Source: Actinacidiphila acididurans (GTDB lineage: Bacteria > Actinomycetota > Actinomycetes > Streptomycetales > Streptomycetaceae). From it: 64,000 bases of DNA. A program made the translations under genes and the position numbers. Shown here piece after piece: positions 1-8,280 of the stretch; within the stretch, counting starts at the first letter, position 1, and the number at the start of each line of letters is the position of its first letter. The notes beneath the pieces are model-generated. The model had not been told where the DNA came from, searched no databases, and saw only the letters and a list, made by a program, of their open reading frames with translations. The stretch is taken from contig NZ_JADKYB010000004.1 in NCBI RefSeq assembly GCF_016918855.1, positions 186,001-250,000 of the forward strand, given 5' to 3'.

Positions 1-114
1 CAAAACAGACCGTCACGTGCTATGAGGCGACCATGCGTTCGCCTCGCCGGCGGGGCTCCGCCCGGGAGCGTGCACCCGCTTGACGCCGGGCCCTCGGCCT
101 TCCGCCCTCAGCGC

Positions 115-1587
115 TCAGCCGCCGCCGTCGCCGCTCTTGCGGGCGTGCAGCTGCCGCGCCACCTCCGCGACCGAGCCGGACAGCGACGGGTAGACGGTGA
201 AGGCGTTGGCGATCTGCTCGACGGTGAGGCTGTTGTCGACCGCGATCGCGATGGGGTGGATCAGCTCGCTCGCCTTGGGGGCGACCACCACGCCGCCGAC
301 CACGATGCCGGTGCCGGGGCGGCAGAAGATCTTCACGAAGCCGTCCCGGATGCCCTGCATCTTCGCCCGCGGATTGCGCAGCAGCGGCAGCTTCACCGAG
401 TCGGCCACGATCCGCCCGGCGTCGACGTCGGCCTGGGAGTAGCCGACGGTGGCGATCTCCGGGTCGGTGAAGACGTTCGCCGAGACCGTCTTGAGGTTCA
501 GCGGGCCCACTGTGTCGCCGAGGAAGTGGTACATAGCGATCCGGCCCTGCATGGCCGCGACCGACGCGAGCGCGAGGACCCCGGTGACGTCGCCGGCCGC
601 GTACACGCCCGGCGCACTCGTCCGGGAGACCCGGTCGGTCTTGATGTGGCCGGACTCGGTCACCTTGACCCCGGCCTCCTCCAGGCCCATCCCGGCGGTG
701 TTGGGGATCGCGCCGACCGCCATCAGGCAGTGCGAGCCGGTGATCACCCGGCCGTCGGCGAGCGTGACCTCGACCCGGTCGCCCACCCTCTTGGCGGAGG
801 CCGCCCGGGAGCGGGCCATCACGTTCATGCCGCGGCGCCGGAAGACGTCCTCCAGCACGGCCGCCGCGTCCGGGTCCTCGCCGGGCAGCACCCGGTCCCG
901 GGAGGAGACCAGGGTGACGTGCGAGCCGAGCGCCTGGTACGCGCCCGCGAACTCGGCGCCGGTGACGCCCGAGCCCACCACGATCAGTTCCTCGGGCAGC
1001 TCGTCGAGGTCGTAGACCTGGGTCCAGTTCAGGATGCGCTCGCCGTCCGGGCGGGCGTCCTCCAGTTCGCGCGGGCGGCCGCCGGTGGCGATGAGCACCG
1101 CGTCGGCGGTCAGCCGCTCCTGGGTGCCGTCGTGGTGGTCGACCACCACGCAGCGGGTGCCCTCGGCGGTCTGGCAGCCCTCCAGCCGGCCGCGGCCGCG
1201 CACCACCCGCGCGCCGGCCCGGGTGACCGAGGCGGTGATGTCGTGCGACTGGGCCAGCGCGAGCCGCTTGACCCGGCGGTTGACCTTGCCCAGGTCCACG
1301 CCGACCACCCGGGAGGGGCCGCCCAGCGGGGTACGGGGCTCCGCGCCGGCGCCGGGCGCGGCGGGCGGGTCGGCCACGATGACGCCGAGCTCCTCGTACG
1401 ACGAATCGAAGGTCGTCATCACCTCGGCGGTGGCGATGAGCGTCTTGGACGGTACGCAGTCGGTCAGGACGGACGCGCCGCCGAGGCCGTCGCGGTCCAC
1501 CACGGTCACGTCCGCGCCGAGCTGTGCGGCGACGAGGGCGGCTTCGTAGCCGCCGGGGCCGCCGCCGATGATCACGATCCTGGTCAC
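115..1587 (-). CDS. lpdA: NAD(P)H-quinone dehydrogenase, LpdA-type flavoprotein
   Basis: Two-dinucleotide-binding flavoprotein of the pyridine nucleotide disulfide reductase family, about 490 residues. The N-terminal FAD motif GGGPGGYEAA is at residues 7-16 and a second Rossmann domain (VVGSGVTGAEFA) lies mid-protein. The usual redox pair CxxxxC is reduced to one cysteine (GGASVLTDCVPSK), and the C-terminal His-Glu dyad of true reductases is replaced (YPSLSGS). Mycobacterial LpdA (Rv3303c type) has the same losses and acts as an NAD(P)H:quinone reductase, so I infer that activity rather than lipoamide reduction. I chose the GTG at 1587 because the FAD fold begins immediately after it; upstream in-frame codons add a Pro/Arg-rich stretch of no family character. 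It is divergent from the next gene. Confidence 0.9.
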   Translation of the reverse strand: MTRIVIIGGGPGGYEAALVAAQLGADVTVVDRDGLGGASVLTDCVPSKTLIATAEVMTTFDSSYEELGVIVADPPAAPGAGAEPRTPLGGPSRVVGVDLGKVNRRVKRLALAQSHDITASVTRAGARVVRGRGRLEGCQTAEGTRCVVVDHHDGTQERLTADAVLIATGGRPRELEDARPDGERILNWTQVYDLDELPEELIVVGSGVTGAEFAGAYQALGSHVTLVSSRDRVLPGEDPDAAAVLEDVFRRRGMNVMARSRAASAKRVGDRVEVTLADGRVITGSHCLMAVGAIPNTAGMGLEEAGVKVTESGHIKTDRVSRTSAPGVYAAGDVTGVLALASVAAMQGRIAMYHFLGDTVGPLNLKTVSANVFTDPEIATVGYSQADVDAGRIVADSVKLPLLRNPRAKMQGIRDGFVKIFCRPGTGIVVGGVVVAPKASELIHPIAIAVDNSLTVEQIANAFTVYPSLSGSVAEVARQLHARKSGDGGG

Positions 1588-1658
1588 ACCCCCATTGTCC
1601 CGCACGCGCCAAGGTGGGCGTGCGCGGGTCCGGCCGGGATTGGTCGTACTCTCATGGC

Positions 1659-2096
1659 ATGTCGCTCTACGCCGCCTATGCGAGCAACCTGGACGCACGG
1701 CTGATGACGCGCAGGGCCCCGCACTCACCGCTGCGCGGCATCGGGTGGCTGGACGGCTGGCGGCTGACCTTCGGCGGCGAGCAAATGGGCTGGGAAGGCG
1801 CGCTCGCCACGGTCGTGGAGGCGCTCGGCGAGCAGGTCTTCGTCGGGTTGTACGACATCGCGCCGGTGGACGAGGAATCCCTCGACCGCTGGGAGGGCGT
1901 CCCGATGGGGATCTACCGGCGGACCACGGTGCGGGTGCACACGCTGGAGGGCGATCAGCCGGCGTGGCTCTACGTCCTCAACGACTACGAGGGCGGGCTG
2001 CCCTCGGCCCGCTACCTCGGGGAGATCGCCGACGCGGCGGAGTCGGCGGGGGCGCCGCACGACTATGTGATGGAGCTGCGGAAACGGCCCTGCTGA
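1659..2096 (+). CDS. Gamma-glutamylcyclotransferase-family protein
   Basis: Small 145-residue protein of the gamma-glutamylcyclotransferase/AIG2-like fold. Near the N-terminus is AYASNLD, equivalent to the YGSNL substrate-binding loop. A WEGVPMGIYRR segment near residue 85 corresponds to the conserved acidic region, and the C-terminal half is the usual small beta-barrel extension. Enzymes of this fold release 5-oxoproline from gamma-glutamyl amines; the substrate here cannot be told. The ATG at 1659 is used because it directly precedes the YASN motif; an upstream in-frame ATG at 1614 would overlap the promoter of the divergent flavoprotein gene. Confidence 0.8.
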   Translation: MSLYAAYASNLDARLMTRRAPHSPLRGIGWLDGWRLTFGGEQMGWEGALATVVEALGEQVFVGLYDIAPVDEESLDRWEGVPMGIYRRTTVRVHTLEGDQPAWLYVLNDYEGGLPSARYLGEIADAAESAGAPHDYVMELRKRPC

Positions 2097-2236
2097 GGGT
2101 TCGGCTTTCCGGCGTGGGCCGAGCGGGCGACGGGGTCACCCGGAAGGACGGGGCCGGGCGGGTGAGGTGACCGTGCCGGGTGGGACAGGTGGCCGTACGG
2201 AAAATGGGATGGTGCGACGTTTCACCGGCTCGTCGT

Positions 2237-2248
2237 CTACGCGCGTAG
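2237..2248. promoter_or_regulatory. Palindromic operator CTACGCGCGTAG before PNP
   Basis: Perfect 12-bp palindrome CTACGCGCGTAG ending 19 bp before the ATG of purine nucleoside phosphorylase. Near-identical sites precede deoC, adenosine deaminase and the nucleoside importer in this window. The CpG dyad centre resembles LacI-type operators, but no candidate regulator is encoded here. Its position between promoter and start suggests repression. Confidence 0.7.
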
Positions 2249-2267
2249 GGTCTTACCCGTTACCCTC

Positions 2268-3083
2268 ATGCGCGTGAACGCTTCCGTGAACCCCGATCCC
2301 TACGCCGCGGCCGACGCCGCCGCCGCCCGCCTGCGCGAGCTGACCGGCGTCGACACCCACGACGTGGCCCTGGTCATGGGGTCGGGCTGGGTCCCCGCCG
2401 CCGACGCGCTCGGCGCCCCCGACCACGATCTTCCGATCACCGATCTGCCCGGTTTTCCCGCGCCCGCCGTGCCCGGTCACGCGGGCCGGCTGCGGTCGGT
2501 ACGGACCGGCGGGGTGCGCGCCCTGGTGTACCTCGGGCGTACCCACCTCTACGAGGGCAGAGGCGTGGGCAGCGTCGTCCACGGAGTGCGTACGGCCGTT
2601 GCGGCCGGGTGCAAGACGGTGGTCCTGACCAACGGGTGCGGGGGCCTGCGGCCCGGCTTCCGGCCGGGGCAGCCGGTGCTCATCAGCGACCACATCAACC
2701 TGACCGCGACCTCGCCCATAGTCGGCGCCAACTTCGTCGACCTCACCGACCTCTACTCGCCGCGACTGCGGGCCCTGTGCCGCGAGGTGGACCCCTCCCT
2801 CGAAGAGGGCGTCTACGTCCAATTGCCCGGCCCGCACTACGAGACTCCCGCGGAGATCGGCATGGTCCGTGCGATCGGGGGCCACCTGGTCGGAATGTCC
2901 ACCGCTCTCGAGGCGATCGCTGCCCGCGAGGCCGGCGCCGAAGTCCTCGGCATTTCCCTTGTCACGAATCTCGCGGCCGGCATGACCGGGGAGCCGCTCA
3001 ACCACGAGGAAGTCCTCGAGGCCGGGCGGGTATCGGCGACGCGGATGGGGTCGTTGCTGGGGCGCGTGCTCAGTCGGCTCTGA
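2268..3083 (+). CDS. punA: Purine-nucleoside phosphorylase
   Basis: Class II (trimeric) purine nucleoside phosphorylase, 271 residues, cleaving (deoxy)inosine and (deoxy)guanosine with phosphate to the base and (deoxy)ribose-1-phosphate. Seen: phosphate loop VALVMGSGW near residue 37, GRTHLYEG near 93, the TNGCGGL strand, the purine/phosphate motif [15 protein letters not shown], and LVTNLAAG near the C-terminus. The ATG at 2268 lies 19 bp behind the CTACGCGCGTAG palindrome. The phosphosugar mutase further downstream could convert the released pentose-1-phosphate to the 5-phosphate used by deoC, so the two genes form a natural salvage pair although 367 bp separate them. Confidence 0.95.
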   Translation: MRVNASVNPDPYAAADAAAARLRELTGVDTHDVALVMGSGWVPAADALGAPDHDLPITDLPGFPAPAVPGHAGRLRSVRTGGVRALVYLGRTHLYEGRGVGSVVHGVRTAVAAGCKTVVLTNGCGGLRPGFRPGQPVLISDHINLTATSPIVGANFVDLTDLYSPRLRALCREVDPSLEEGVYVQLPGPHYETPAEIGMVRAIGGHLVGMSTALEAIAAREAGAEVLGISLVTNLAAGMTGEPLNHEEVLEAGRVSATRMGSLLGRVLSRL

Positions 3084-3450
3084 CCGGGCCGGGTGCGGGC
3101 TTTTTCGTAGGGGGTCGGGACCTCCGGGACGGGGATCCGAAATCGTATATGCACGAGCCTGGCGGCTCACAAATATACGGCAGCATTTCGGACCCCCATC
3201 CCTGCGGCCCCTCCCGCCGAGGTGCGTGCGGGCCTGATCGGCGTCTGTGGGTTTCCACGGCGGGAGTGCTCGGGGCAGGGGCGCTCAATGGCTCTGCTTT
3301 CGACGCCGAAGCGGGAATGGACCGCGCCAACGGTAAAGGGGTCGGCGCAAAAGGGCCCACCCCCAGAAGGCCGGGGCCCGGAAAGGGCAGACACTTATCA
3401 TGATCCGTCACCCTGTTTTCGGCAGGGCCGCCGAGGAGGAGGAGCGCGGG
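3084..3450. other. Intergenic gap with nested hairpin
   Basis: There is no convincing gene between PNP and the phosphosugar mutase. The gap holds the nested inverted repeat at 3131-3196, listed separately. An ATG at 3400 is in frame with the mutase, but the strong GGAGGAGGAG ribosome-binding site at about 3434-3443 points to 3451 instead. Confidence 0.7.
3131..3196. repeat. Nested inverted repeat (66 bp hairpin)
   Basis: The left arm 3131-3150 (GGGGATCCGAAATCGTATAT) is complementary to the right arm 3173-3196, which reads ATATACG, a 5-nt bulge, then ATTTCGGA and CCCCC. Inside the loop is a second perfect hairpin, GAGCC-TGGC-GGCTC (3155-3168). No T-run follows. It could be a terminator for PNP or a structured 5' leader element of the mutase mRNA; the A/T-containing arms are unusual in this GC-rich context. 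Confidence 0.6.
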
Positions 3451-5154
3451 ATGGATGGGGACGCGGAGCCGGTGGGTCTGGTGGAGCGGGTGCGGCGGTG
3501 GATCGGGGAGGATCCGGACGAGGGGACCCGGGGGGAGTTGGAGGGGCTGCTCGCGGCGGCCGAGCGGGGGGACGAAGGGGCCCTGGGGGAGTTGGGGGAG
3601 CGGTTCGCGGGGACGCTGGAGTTCGGGACGGCGGGGCTGCGGGGGGCGCTCGGCGGGGGGCCGGCGCGGATGAACCGGGTGGTGGTGATCCGGGCGGCCG
3701 CGGGGCTGGCCGCGTACGTGCGCAGGCACGGGGGTGGGCTGGTGGTCGTGGGGTACGACGCACGGCACAAGTCGGAGGAGTTCGCGCGGGACACGGCCGC
3801 GGTGATGGTCGGGGCCGGGCTGCGGGCGGCGCTGCTGCCGGGGCCGCTGCCGACGCCGGTGCTGGCGTACGCGATACGGCACACCGGTGCGGCGGCCGGG
3901 GTGATGGTGACGGCGAGCCACAATCCGCCGCAGGACAACGGCTACAAGGTGTATCTGGGGGACGGTTCGCAGATCGTGCCGCCGGCGGACGCGGAGATCG
4001 CCGGCGAGATCGCGGCCGTCGGCCCGCTGGCCGGGGTGCCGCGGCCGACGGAGGGCTGGGAGGTGCTGGGTGAGGAGATCGTCGAGGCGTATCTGGACCG
4101 GGCCGCCGGGGTGGTGGCGGCGGGTGGACCGCGCGCGGTGGACGTGGTGTACACGCCGCTGCACGGGGTGGGCAGGGGCACGCTGACCGCGGCATTCGCC
4201 AAGGCCGGGTTCCCCGCGCCGGTGACCGTGGCCGAACAGGCCGAGCCCGACCCGGACTTTCCCACCGTCGCCTTCCCGAACCCGGAGGAGCCCGGCGCGA
4301 TGGACCTGGCGGTCAAGGCCGCGCAGGCGGCCCGGCCCGACGTGGTGATCGCCAACGACCCCGACGCGGACCGGTGCGCGGTGGCCGTACCCGACCGGGA
4401 CGCGCCCGGCGGCTGGCGGATGCTGCGCGGCGACGAACTCGGGGCGCTGCTGGCCGTGCACCTGGTACGGCGCGGGGCGGTCGAACCGGGGCAGGACGTG
4501 TTCGCGGCGAGCATCGTGTCCTCGTCGCTGCTGTCCAGGATCGCGGCGCACGCGGGCCTCGGATACGAGGACACCCTCACCGGCTTCAAGTGGATCTCCC
4601 GGGTGCCCGGCCTGCGCTACGGGTACGAGGAGGCGCTCGGCTACTGCGTCGACCCGGCGGGGGTGCGCGACAAGGACGGCATCACCGCGGCCCTGCTGGT
4701 CGCCGAACTCGCCGCGGAACTCAAGGCGGCGGGCGCCACCCTGGCCGGCCTTCTGGACGAACTCGCGCTCACCCACGGGCTGCACGCCACCGACCAGTTG
4801 TCCGTACGGGTCGCCGATCTGTCGCTGATCGGCGCGGCCATGAAGCGGCTGCGCGAACAGCCCCCGGCGGCCCTGGCCGGCCTCGCGGTCACCGCCGCCG
4901 ACGACCTCGCGGCCGGCGCGGGCGGGCTGCCACCGACCGACGGCCTGCGCTACCACCTGTCCGGCGACCCGAAGCGCGGCATCGCCGCCGCCCGCGTCGT
5001 CGTCCGCCCCAGCGGCACCGAGCCCAAGCTCAAGTGCTACCTGGAGGTCGTCGTCCCGGTGCCCGACCCCGCCGGCCTCCCCGCGGCCCGCGACACGGCG
5101 GCCCGCACCCTGACCGCACTGAAGGACGACTTCGCGACGGCCGCGGGGATCTGA
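3451..5154 (+). CDS. Phosphosugar mutase (phosphomannomutase/phosphoglucomutase family)
   Basis: Alpha-D-phosphohexomutase superfamily enzyme of 567 residues, a typical length for PGM2/phosphopentomutase-like members. Four signatures occur in order: catalytic phosphoserine loop TASHNPPQDNGYK (Ser156), metal-binding NDPDADRCAVA, sugar-binding GDELGALLA, and C-terminal phosphate-binding RPSGTEPKLKCYLE. It interconverts sugar 1- and 6- (or 5-) phosphates. Its place next to PNP suggests it handles ribose- or deoxyribose-1-phosphate, although hexose use is equally possible by sequence. The start is set by GGAGGAGGAG upstream of ATG 3451. The first ~80 codons are unusually rich in GGG glycine codons compared with the rest of the gene. 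Confidence 0.9.
   Translation: MDGDAEPVGLVERVRRWIGEDPDEGTRGELEGLLAAAERGDEGALGELGERFAGTLEFGTAGLRGALGGGPARMNRVVVIRAAAGLAAYVRRHGGGLVVVGYDARHKSEEFARDTAAVMVGAGLRAALLPGPLPTPVLAYAIRHTGAAAGVMVTASHNPPQDNGYKVYLGDGSQIVPPADAEIAGEIAAVGPLAGVPRPTEGWEVLGEEIVEAYLDRAAGVVAAGGPRAVDVVYTPLHGVGRGTLTAAFAKAGFPAPVTVAEQAEPDPDFPTVAFPNPEEPGAMDLAVKAAQAARPDVVIANDPDADRCAVAVPDRDAPGGWRMLRGDELGALLAVHLVRRGAVEPGQDVFAASIVSSSLLSRIAAHAGLGYEDTLTGFKWISRVPGLRYGYEEALGYCVDPAGVRDKDGITAALLVAELAAELKAAGATLAGLLDELALTHGLHATDQLSVRVADLSLIGAAMKRLREQPPAALAGLAVTAADDLAAGAGGLPPTDGLRYHLSGDPKRGIAAARVVVRPSGTEPKLKCYLEVVVPVPDPAGLPAARDTAARTLTALKDDFATAAGI
3566..3598 (+). other. Potential G-quadruplex in mutase coding strand
   Basis: Four runs of four or more G on the sense strand, separated by short loops: GGGGGG (3566-3571), GGGG (3577-3580), GGGGG (3585-3589) and GGGGG (3594-3598), with loops of 5, 4 and 4 nt. 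This fits the intramolecular quadruplex rule in both DNA and mRNA, about 40 codons after the start. Further G-runs follow to about 3660. A role in translation is only inference. Confidence 0.5.
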
Positions 5155-5325
5155 GCCGCGTCGCGGCCTGGGCGTGGGCGGGCGAGGGCGCCGGTCGCGC
5201 CTGCCGGGGGCGGCTCGCGGTCGGCTCTCGGCACGACCCGCCGTGTCGGGCACCCGGGCCGCCGCCCGCCCGCCCCGGCGTGCGAGCCCCCGCCCCTCCC
5301 CCGCGCGGCGGCCGTCGCGCGGGGG

Positions 5326-6186
5326 TCAGCCGCGGTCGCGGGTGAGGTAGCTGAACGCCGTGTCCTGGCCGACGCAGGTCTGGAGGGTCAGGTCGCCCCA
5401 GTAGAGGCCGTTGTCGGGGCCGCCCTGGCCGGGGCCGATGTAGGAGGCGTAGACGTGGTAGCTGTACGTCAGTCCGGCCGCCTCCAGGGTGACGTGGGTG
5501 CCGGGCGGGAGGGGGGCCAGTTCGGCGAAGCCGCAGAAGTCGTGGCCGACGATGACGGAGGTCTGCATCTTGTAGCCGTCGGCCTGGCGGGGGTCGGGGC
5601 CGGTGAACAGGACGGCGGCGGCGCAGCGGTCGATGGCGTCCTGCCCGCCGCGTACCACCGGCCGTGACCAGTCGCCTATGCGCAGCGTCATGCCGCCGGG
5701 GGAGTCCGGGACGGCGCCGGTACGGGCCAGCGGGCGCGGCGCGGCGGGAGGGGTCGCGGACGGGGTGACGGGCGCGATGGTGCGCGGCGCGGGGGCGCGT
5801 ACCGGGCGGGCGGCGGTGGGCCGGGGTGGCGCCGGGGGCGCCTGGGTCCGGGCCGCGGCAAGGGTGTGCGCCGTGCGGGCGGGAGCGGCGGGAGCCTTGC
5901 CGGCGCGCGCGGGTGACAACGGTGCCGGGGCCGGTAGGGGCCGGGTCGTCGAAGAGGTCGCCGAAGGGGACGCCGAAGGGGACGAGGCGGTGGGTCGGGG
6001 CGCCGCGGCGGACTCGGTACGGGTGGGCGCGGGGTGCGCGCACGCGGTCAGCGCCGCCGCGGCGGCCAGGAGTACGGGCACGGCGGCCCGTACCCGTGCG
6101 GCACGGCGGCGGCGCTTCGCGGCGGTGGACGGCGTACGGCCCGGACCGCTCGCGGCGGGCTCGGCGGCGGGCTCGGGGAACGACAT
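5326..6186 (-). CDS. Sortase-fold lipoprotein with intact His/Cys/Arg
   Basis: 286 residues. The N-terminus has a basic stretch, a hydrophobic segment and a lipobox (ALTAC), so a membrane-anchored lipoprotein is predicted. A Pro/Ala/Thr-rich linker follows to about residue 165. The C-terminal ~120 residues look like a compact class E/F sortase domain: GHDFCGF (His215), TLQTC (Cys271) and LTR (Arg283), spaced as in the sortase catalytic triad. No sortase activity is proven, and the domain is shorter than usual. The start ATG lies 14 bp after the pstB stop, so the two are probably co-transcribed. It may alternatively be a non-catalytic sortase-like binding domain. Confidence 0.7.
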   Translation of the reverse strand: MSFPEPAAEPAASGPGRTPSTAAKRRRRAARVRAAVPVLLAAAAALTACAHPAPTRTESAAAPRPTASSPSASPSATSSTTRPLPAPAPLSPARAGKAPAAPARTAHTLAAARTQAPPAPPRPTAARPVRAPAPRTIAPVTPSATPPAAPRPLARTGAVPDSPGGMTLRIGDWSRPVVRGGQDAIDRCAAAVLFTGPDPRQADGYKMQTSVIVGHDFCGFAELAPLPPGTHVTLEAAGLTYSYHVYASYIGPGQGGPDNGLYWGDLTLQTCVGQDTAFSYLTRDRG

Positions 6187-6200
6187 CGCGGCCGGCCCGG

Positions 6201-7040
6201 TCAGCCGAAGCGGCCGTTGACGTAGTCGGAGGTCCGCGGGTCCTGGGGGCTGGTGAACATCGCGTCGGTGTCGCCGTGTTCGACGATGACGCCGGGCGTG
6301 CCCTGCTCGGCGAGGAAGAAGGCGCACTGGTGCGAGACGCGGGCGGCCTGCTGCATGTTGTGCGTGACGATGACGATGGTGACCTCGTCGGACAGCTCGC
6401 CGATGGTCTGCTCGATGCGCCGGGTGGAGGTCGGGTCCAGGGCCGAGCAGGGCTCGTCCATCAGCAGCACGCGGGGGCGTACGGCCAGCGAGCGGGCGAT
6501 GCACAGGCGCTGCTGCTGGCCGCCGGACAGGGCGCCGCCGGGCTGCCGCAGCCGGTCCCGGACCTCCTTCCACAGGCCGGCCTTGACCAGGCACTCCTCC
6601 ACCAGGTCGTCGCGTTCGCCGCGGCCGGCCTTGATGCCGTTCATCTTCAGTCCGGCGAGCACGTTGTCGTAAATGGACATCGCCGGGAAGGGGTTGGGCT
6701 TCTGGAACACCATGCCGATCTCGCGGCGGGCGTGGGTGATGCGGCGGCCGCGGTCGTAGATGTCGGAGCCGTCGAGCAGCACCTGGCCGGCCAGCGAGGC
6801 GGTCGGCACCAGTTCGTGCATCCGGTTGAGGATGCGCAGGAAGGTGGACTTGCCGCAGCCGGACGGGCCGATGAGCGCGGTCACGCGCTGGGCGGGCATG
6901 TTCAGCGAGACCCGGTCCAGGACCTTGTGGTCGCCGAACCAGGCGGACACCTCGTGGGCGTCCAGCGTGGCCGAGCGCGACGCGGCGGGGTCGCCGGCGG
7001 GCACGGGCGGCAGTACGACGGTCTCGTCGGTTGCTGACAT
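6201..7040 (-). CDS. pstB: Phosphate ABC transporter ATP-binding protein PstB
   Basis: ABC ATPase of 279 residues, PstB type. Walker A is GPSGCGKSTFLR, the Q-loop region is GMVFQKPNPFP, the signature is LSGGQQQRLCIARSLA, Walker B is VLLMDEPCSALDP, and the H-loop is VTHNMQQAA. It would power phosphate import with the PstC/PstA permeases. Those permeases are encoded about 10 kb away at the other end of this same-strand gene array, with surface-protein genes in between, which is atypical for the compact pstSCAB order. The ATG at 7040 is the natural start; about 20 residues precede the ABC fold. Confidence 0.93.
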   Translation of the reverse strand: MSATDETVVLPPVPAGDPAASRSATLDAHEVSAWFGDHKVLDRVSLNMPAQRVTALIGPSGCGKSTFLRILNRMHELVPTASLAGQVLLDGSDIYDRGRRITHARREIGMVFQKPNPFPAMSIYDNVLAGLKMNGIKAGRGERDDLVEECLVKAGLWKEVRDRLRQPGGALSGGQQQRLCIARSLAVRPRVLLMDEPCSALDPTSTRRIEQTIGELSDEVTIVIVTHNMQQAARVSHQCAFFLAEQGTPGVIVEHGDTDAMFTSPQDPRTSDYVNGRFG

Positions 7041-7089
7041 CGGGTTCCCTCGGGTAGTTCGGGCGGTGCGGTGGCGTGTTGACGGTGGG

Positions 7090-7108
7090 GGGCCGAGTCG
7101 GTCGGCCC
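7090..7108 (-). terminator. Hairpin between degenerate sortase gene and pstB
   Basis: Inverted repeat GGGCCGA (7090-7096) / TCGGCCC (7102-7108) with a 5-nt loop, in the 99-bp gap between the degenerate sortase gene and pstB. There is no U-tract. It may attenuate transcription between the two genes rather than end it. Confidence 0.4.
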
Positions 7109-7139
7109 GTCACAAAGGGTCAGGGCAGGTCGGATCGGG

Positions 7140-8069
7140 TCAGAGCAGGTTGGGCAGCAGGCGGGTGGCCTCGCCGGACAGGGCGATGACGATCGCCGCC
7201 AGCACCGGCAGCCCGCAGATCCAGGTCTGCCAGCGGCCCCAGCGGCGGAAGGCCCAGGTGATGAGGACGACGGCGAGCAGCAGGCCCTGGAGCCAGAGCA
7301 GGATCGGCAGCCAGGCGGCCTGGTCGCCGTTCAGCGGCTGCTCCGCGCTGGTGAGGCCGCCGCCGGCCACCGGCCCGGGCTGGACCTGGCTGACGAGTTC
7401 GGCGTCCACCCGCAGCACGCCGTGCGGGGTGTAGAGGCCGCCGGTGGCGGTCATCAGGATGAGCCGGCCCTGGCCGGTGCCGGGCAGTGCGGGCGCCGGG
7501 TCGCCGGCGCGGCGTACTCCGGTCACCTTGTACTGCTGCTGGCCCTGGCCGGTGGTGACGGTGATGTTGTCGCCGGTCTTCAGCTCGTCGATGTGGTTGA
7601 AGGGGCTGCCGTACCCCCACTGGCGGCCCATGATGATGCTGGTGCCGGGCTGGCCGGGCATCGGGGTGTCCCGGCGGTGGCCCGGGCCCGACATGAGCAC
7701 GCCGGACGTGGTGCCCTGGAAGACCACCTCGCGCAGCCCGATGGTCTTGATGTGCAGCACCGCCACCGGGTCGCCGGCCGGCACCTGCTTGCCCTGGTCG
7801 TCGAAGCGGCCGATCGGGGCGACGCCCTGCGCCAGTTCGGAACGCAGCTTGGCGTAACCGGTCTGCTGGGCGCGGGCGTGCTCGATGTGGCCGAGCACGG
7901 TCAGGTTGATCACGAAGCCGAGCATCAGCGCGGCCAGCACGGTCAGCGCCGCGCCCGGCGCGACGAACCGCCAGTCGGCGGGCCGCCGTCCGCCCTCCGG
8001 CTCCTTCGCCGGCTCCCCCGGCTCCGGCGGTGGCCCCGCGGCCTCGCGGGACGGTGACAGTACGGCCAC
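7140..8069 (-). CDS. Degenerate class E sortase-like membrane protein (catalytic His and Cys lost)
   Basis: 309 residues. There is an N-terminal cytoplasmic Pro/Glu-rich tail, one membrane segment (~38-58), an extracellular sortase-like domain (~80-225) and two more C-terminal hydrophobic segments (~250-305). The family hallmarks are there: GPGHRRDTPMPGQPG, PFNHIDELKTGD and the C-terminal Arg (VLRVDAEL, Arg220). However, the catalytic His of the usual GH motif is Arg149 (IIMGRQWGYG), and the Cys of TLxTC is Ala208 (LILMTATGG). The reading frame is intact, so this is a pseudoenzyme rather than a decaying gene. The GTG start at 8069 has a GAAGGAG ribosome-binding site. It lies between pstB and an LAATG-bearing Ig-like surface protein. 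Confidence 0.75.
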   Translation of the reverse strand: MAVLSPSREAAGPPPEPGEPAKEPEGGRRPADWRFVAPGAALTVLAALMLGFVINLTVLGHIEHARAQQTGYAKLRSELAQGVAPIGRFDDQGKQVPAGDPVAVLHIKTIGLREVVFQGTTSGVLMSGPGHRRDTPMPGQPGTSIIMGRQWGYGSPFNHIDELKTGDNITVTTGQGQQQYKVTGVRRAGDPAPALPGTGQGRLILMTATGGLYTPHGVLRVDAELVSQVQPGPVAGGGLTSAEQPLNGDQAAWLPILLWLQGLLLAVVLITWAFRRWGRWQTWICGLPVLAAIVIALSGEATRLLPNLL

Positions 8070-8280
8070 GGGTGGGCTCCTTCGCTGCGGTGTGGTGCGG
8101 GTTCCGGGCTGCGGTGTGCTTCACCGGTACGGGCGCGGGGCCGGTACGCGGTCGGTTCGCCTGCGGGGTGGTGCGTGGCGATACGGGGGTGGTGCGGTCG
8201 GCCGCCGTGCGGCGGGCGGACCCGTACGGGCGGCCCGTCCGCCGCGCGGCGGTTGGCCCCGTGCAGGGGCCGGTGCGGGA

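Noticed and set aside
3070..5253. 727-codon open frame on the minus strand, antisense to the phosphosugar mutase
   Set aside because: It is rich in Arg/Pro/His/Gly with no domain, as expected for the antisense of a high-GC gene; the plus-strand protein has all family motifs.
5326..7113. A single long minus-strand frame joining the sortase-like lipoprotein with an N-terminal extension through the pstB region
   Set aside because: The part over pstB is Arg/Pro/His-rich antisense-like sequence; the lipoprotein signal and its ATG at 6186 give a natural start.
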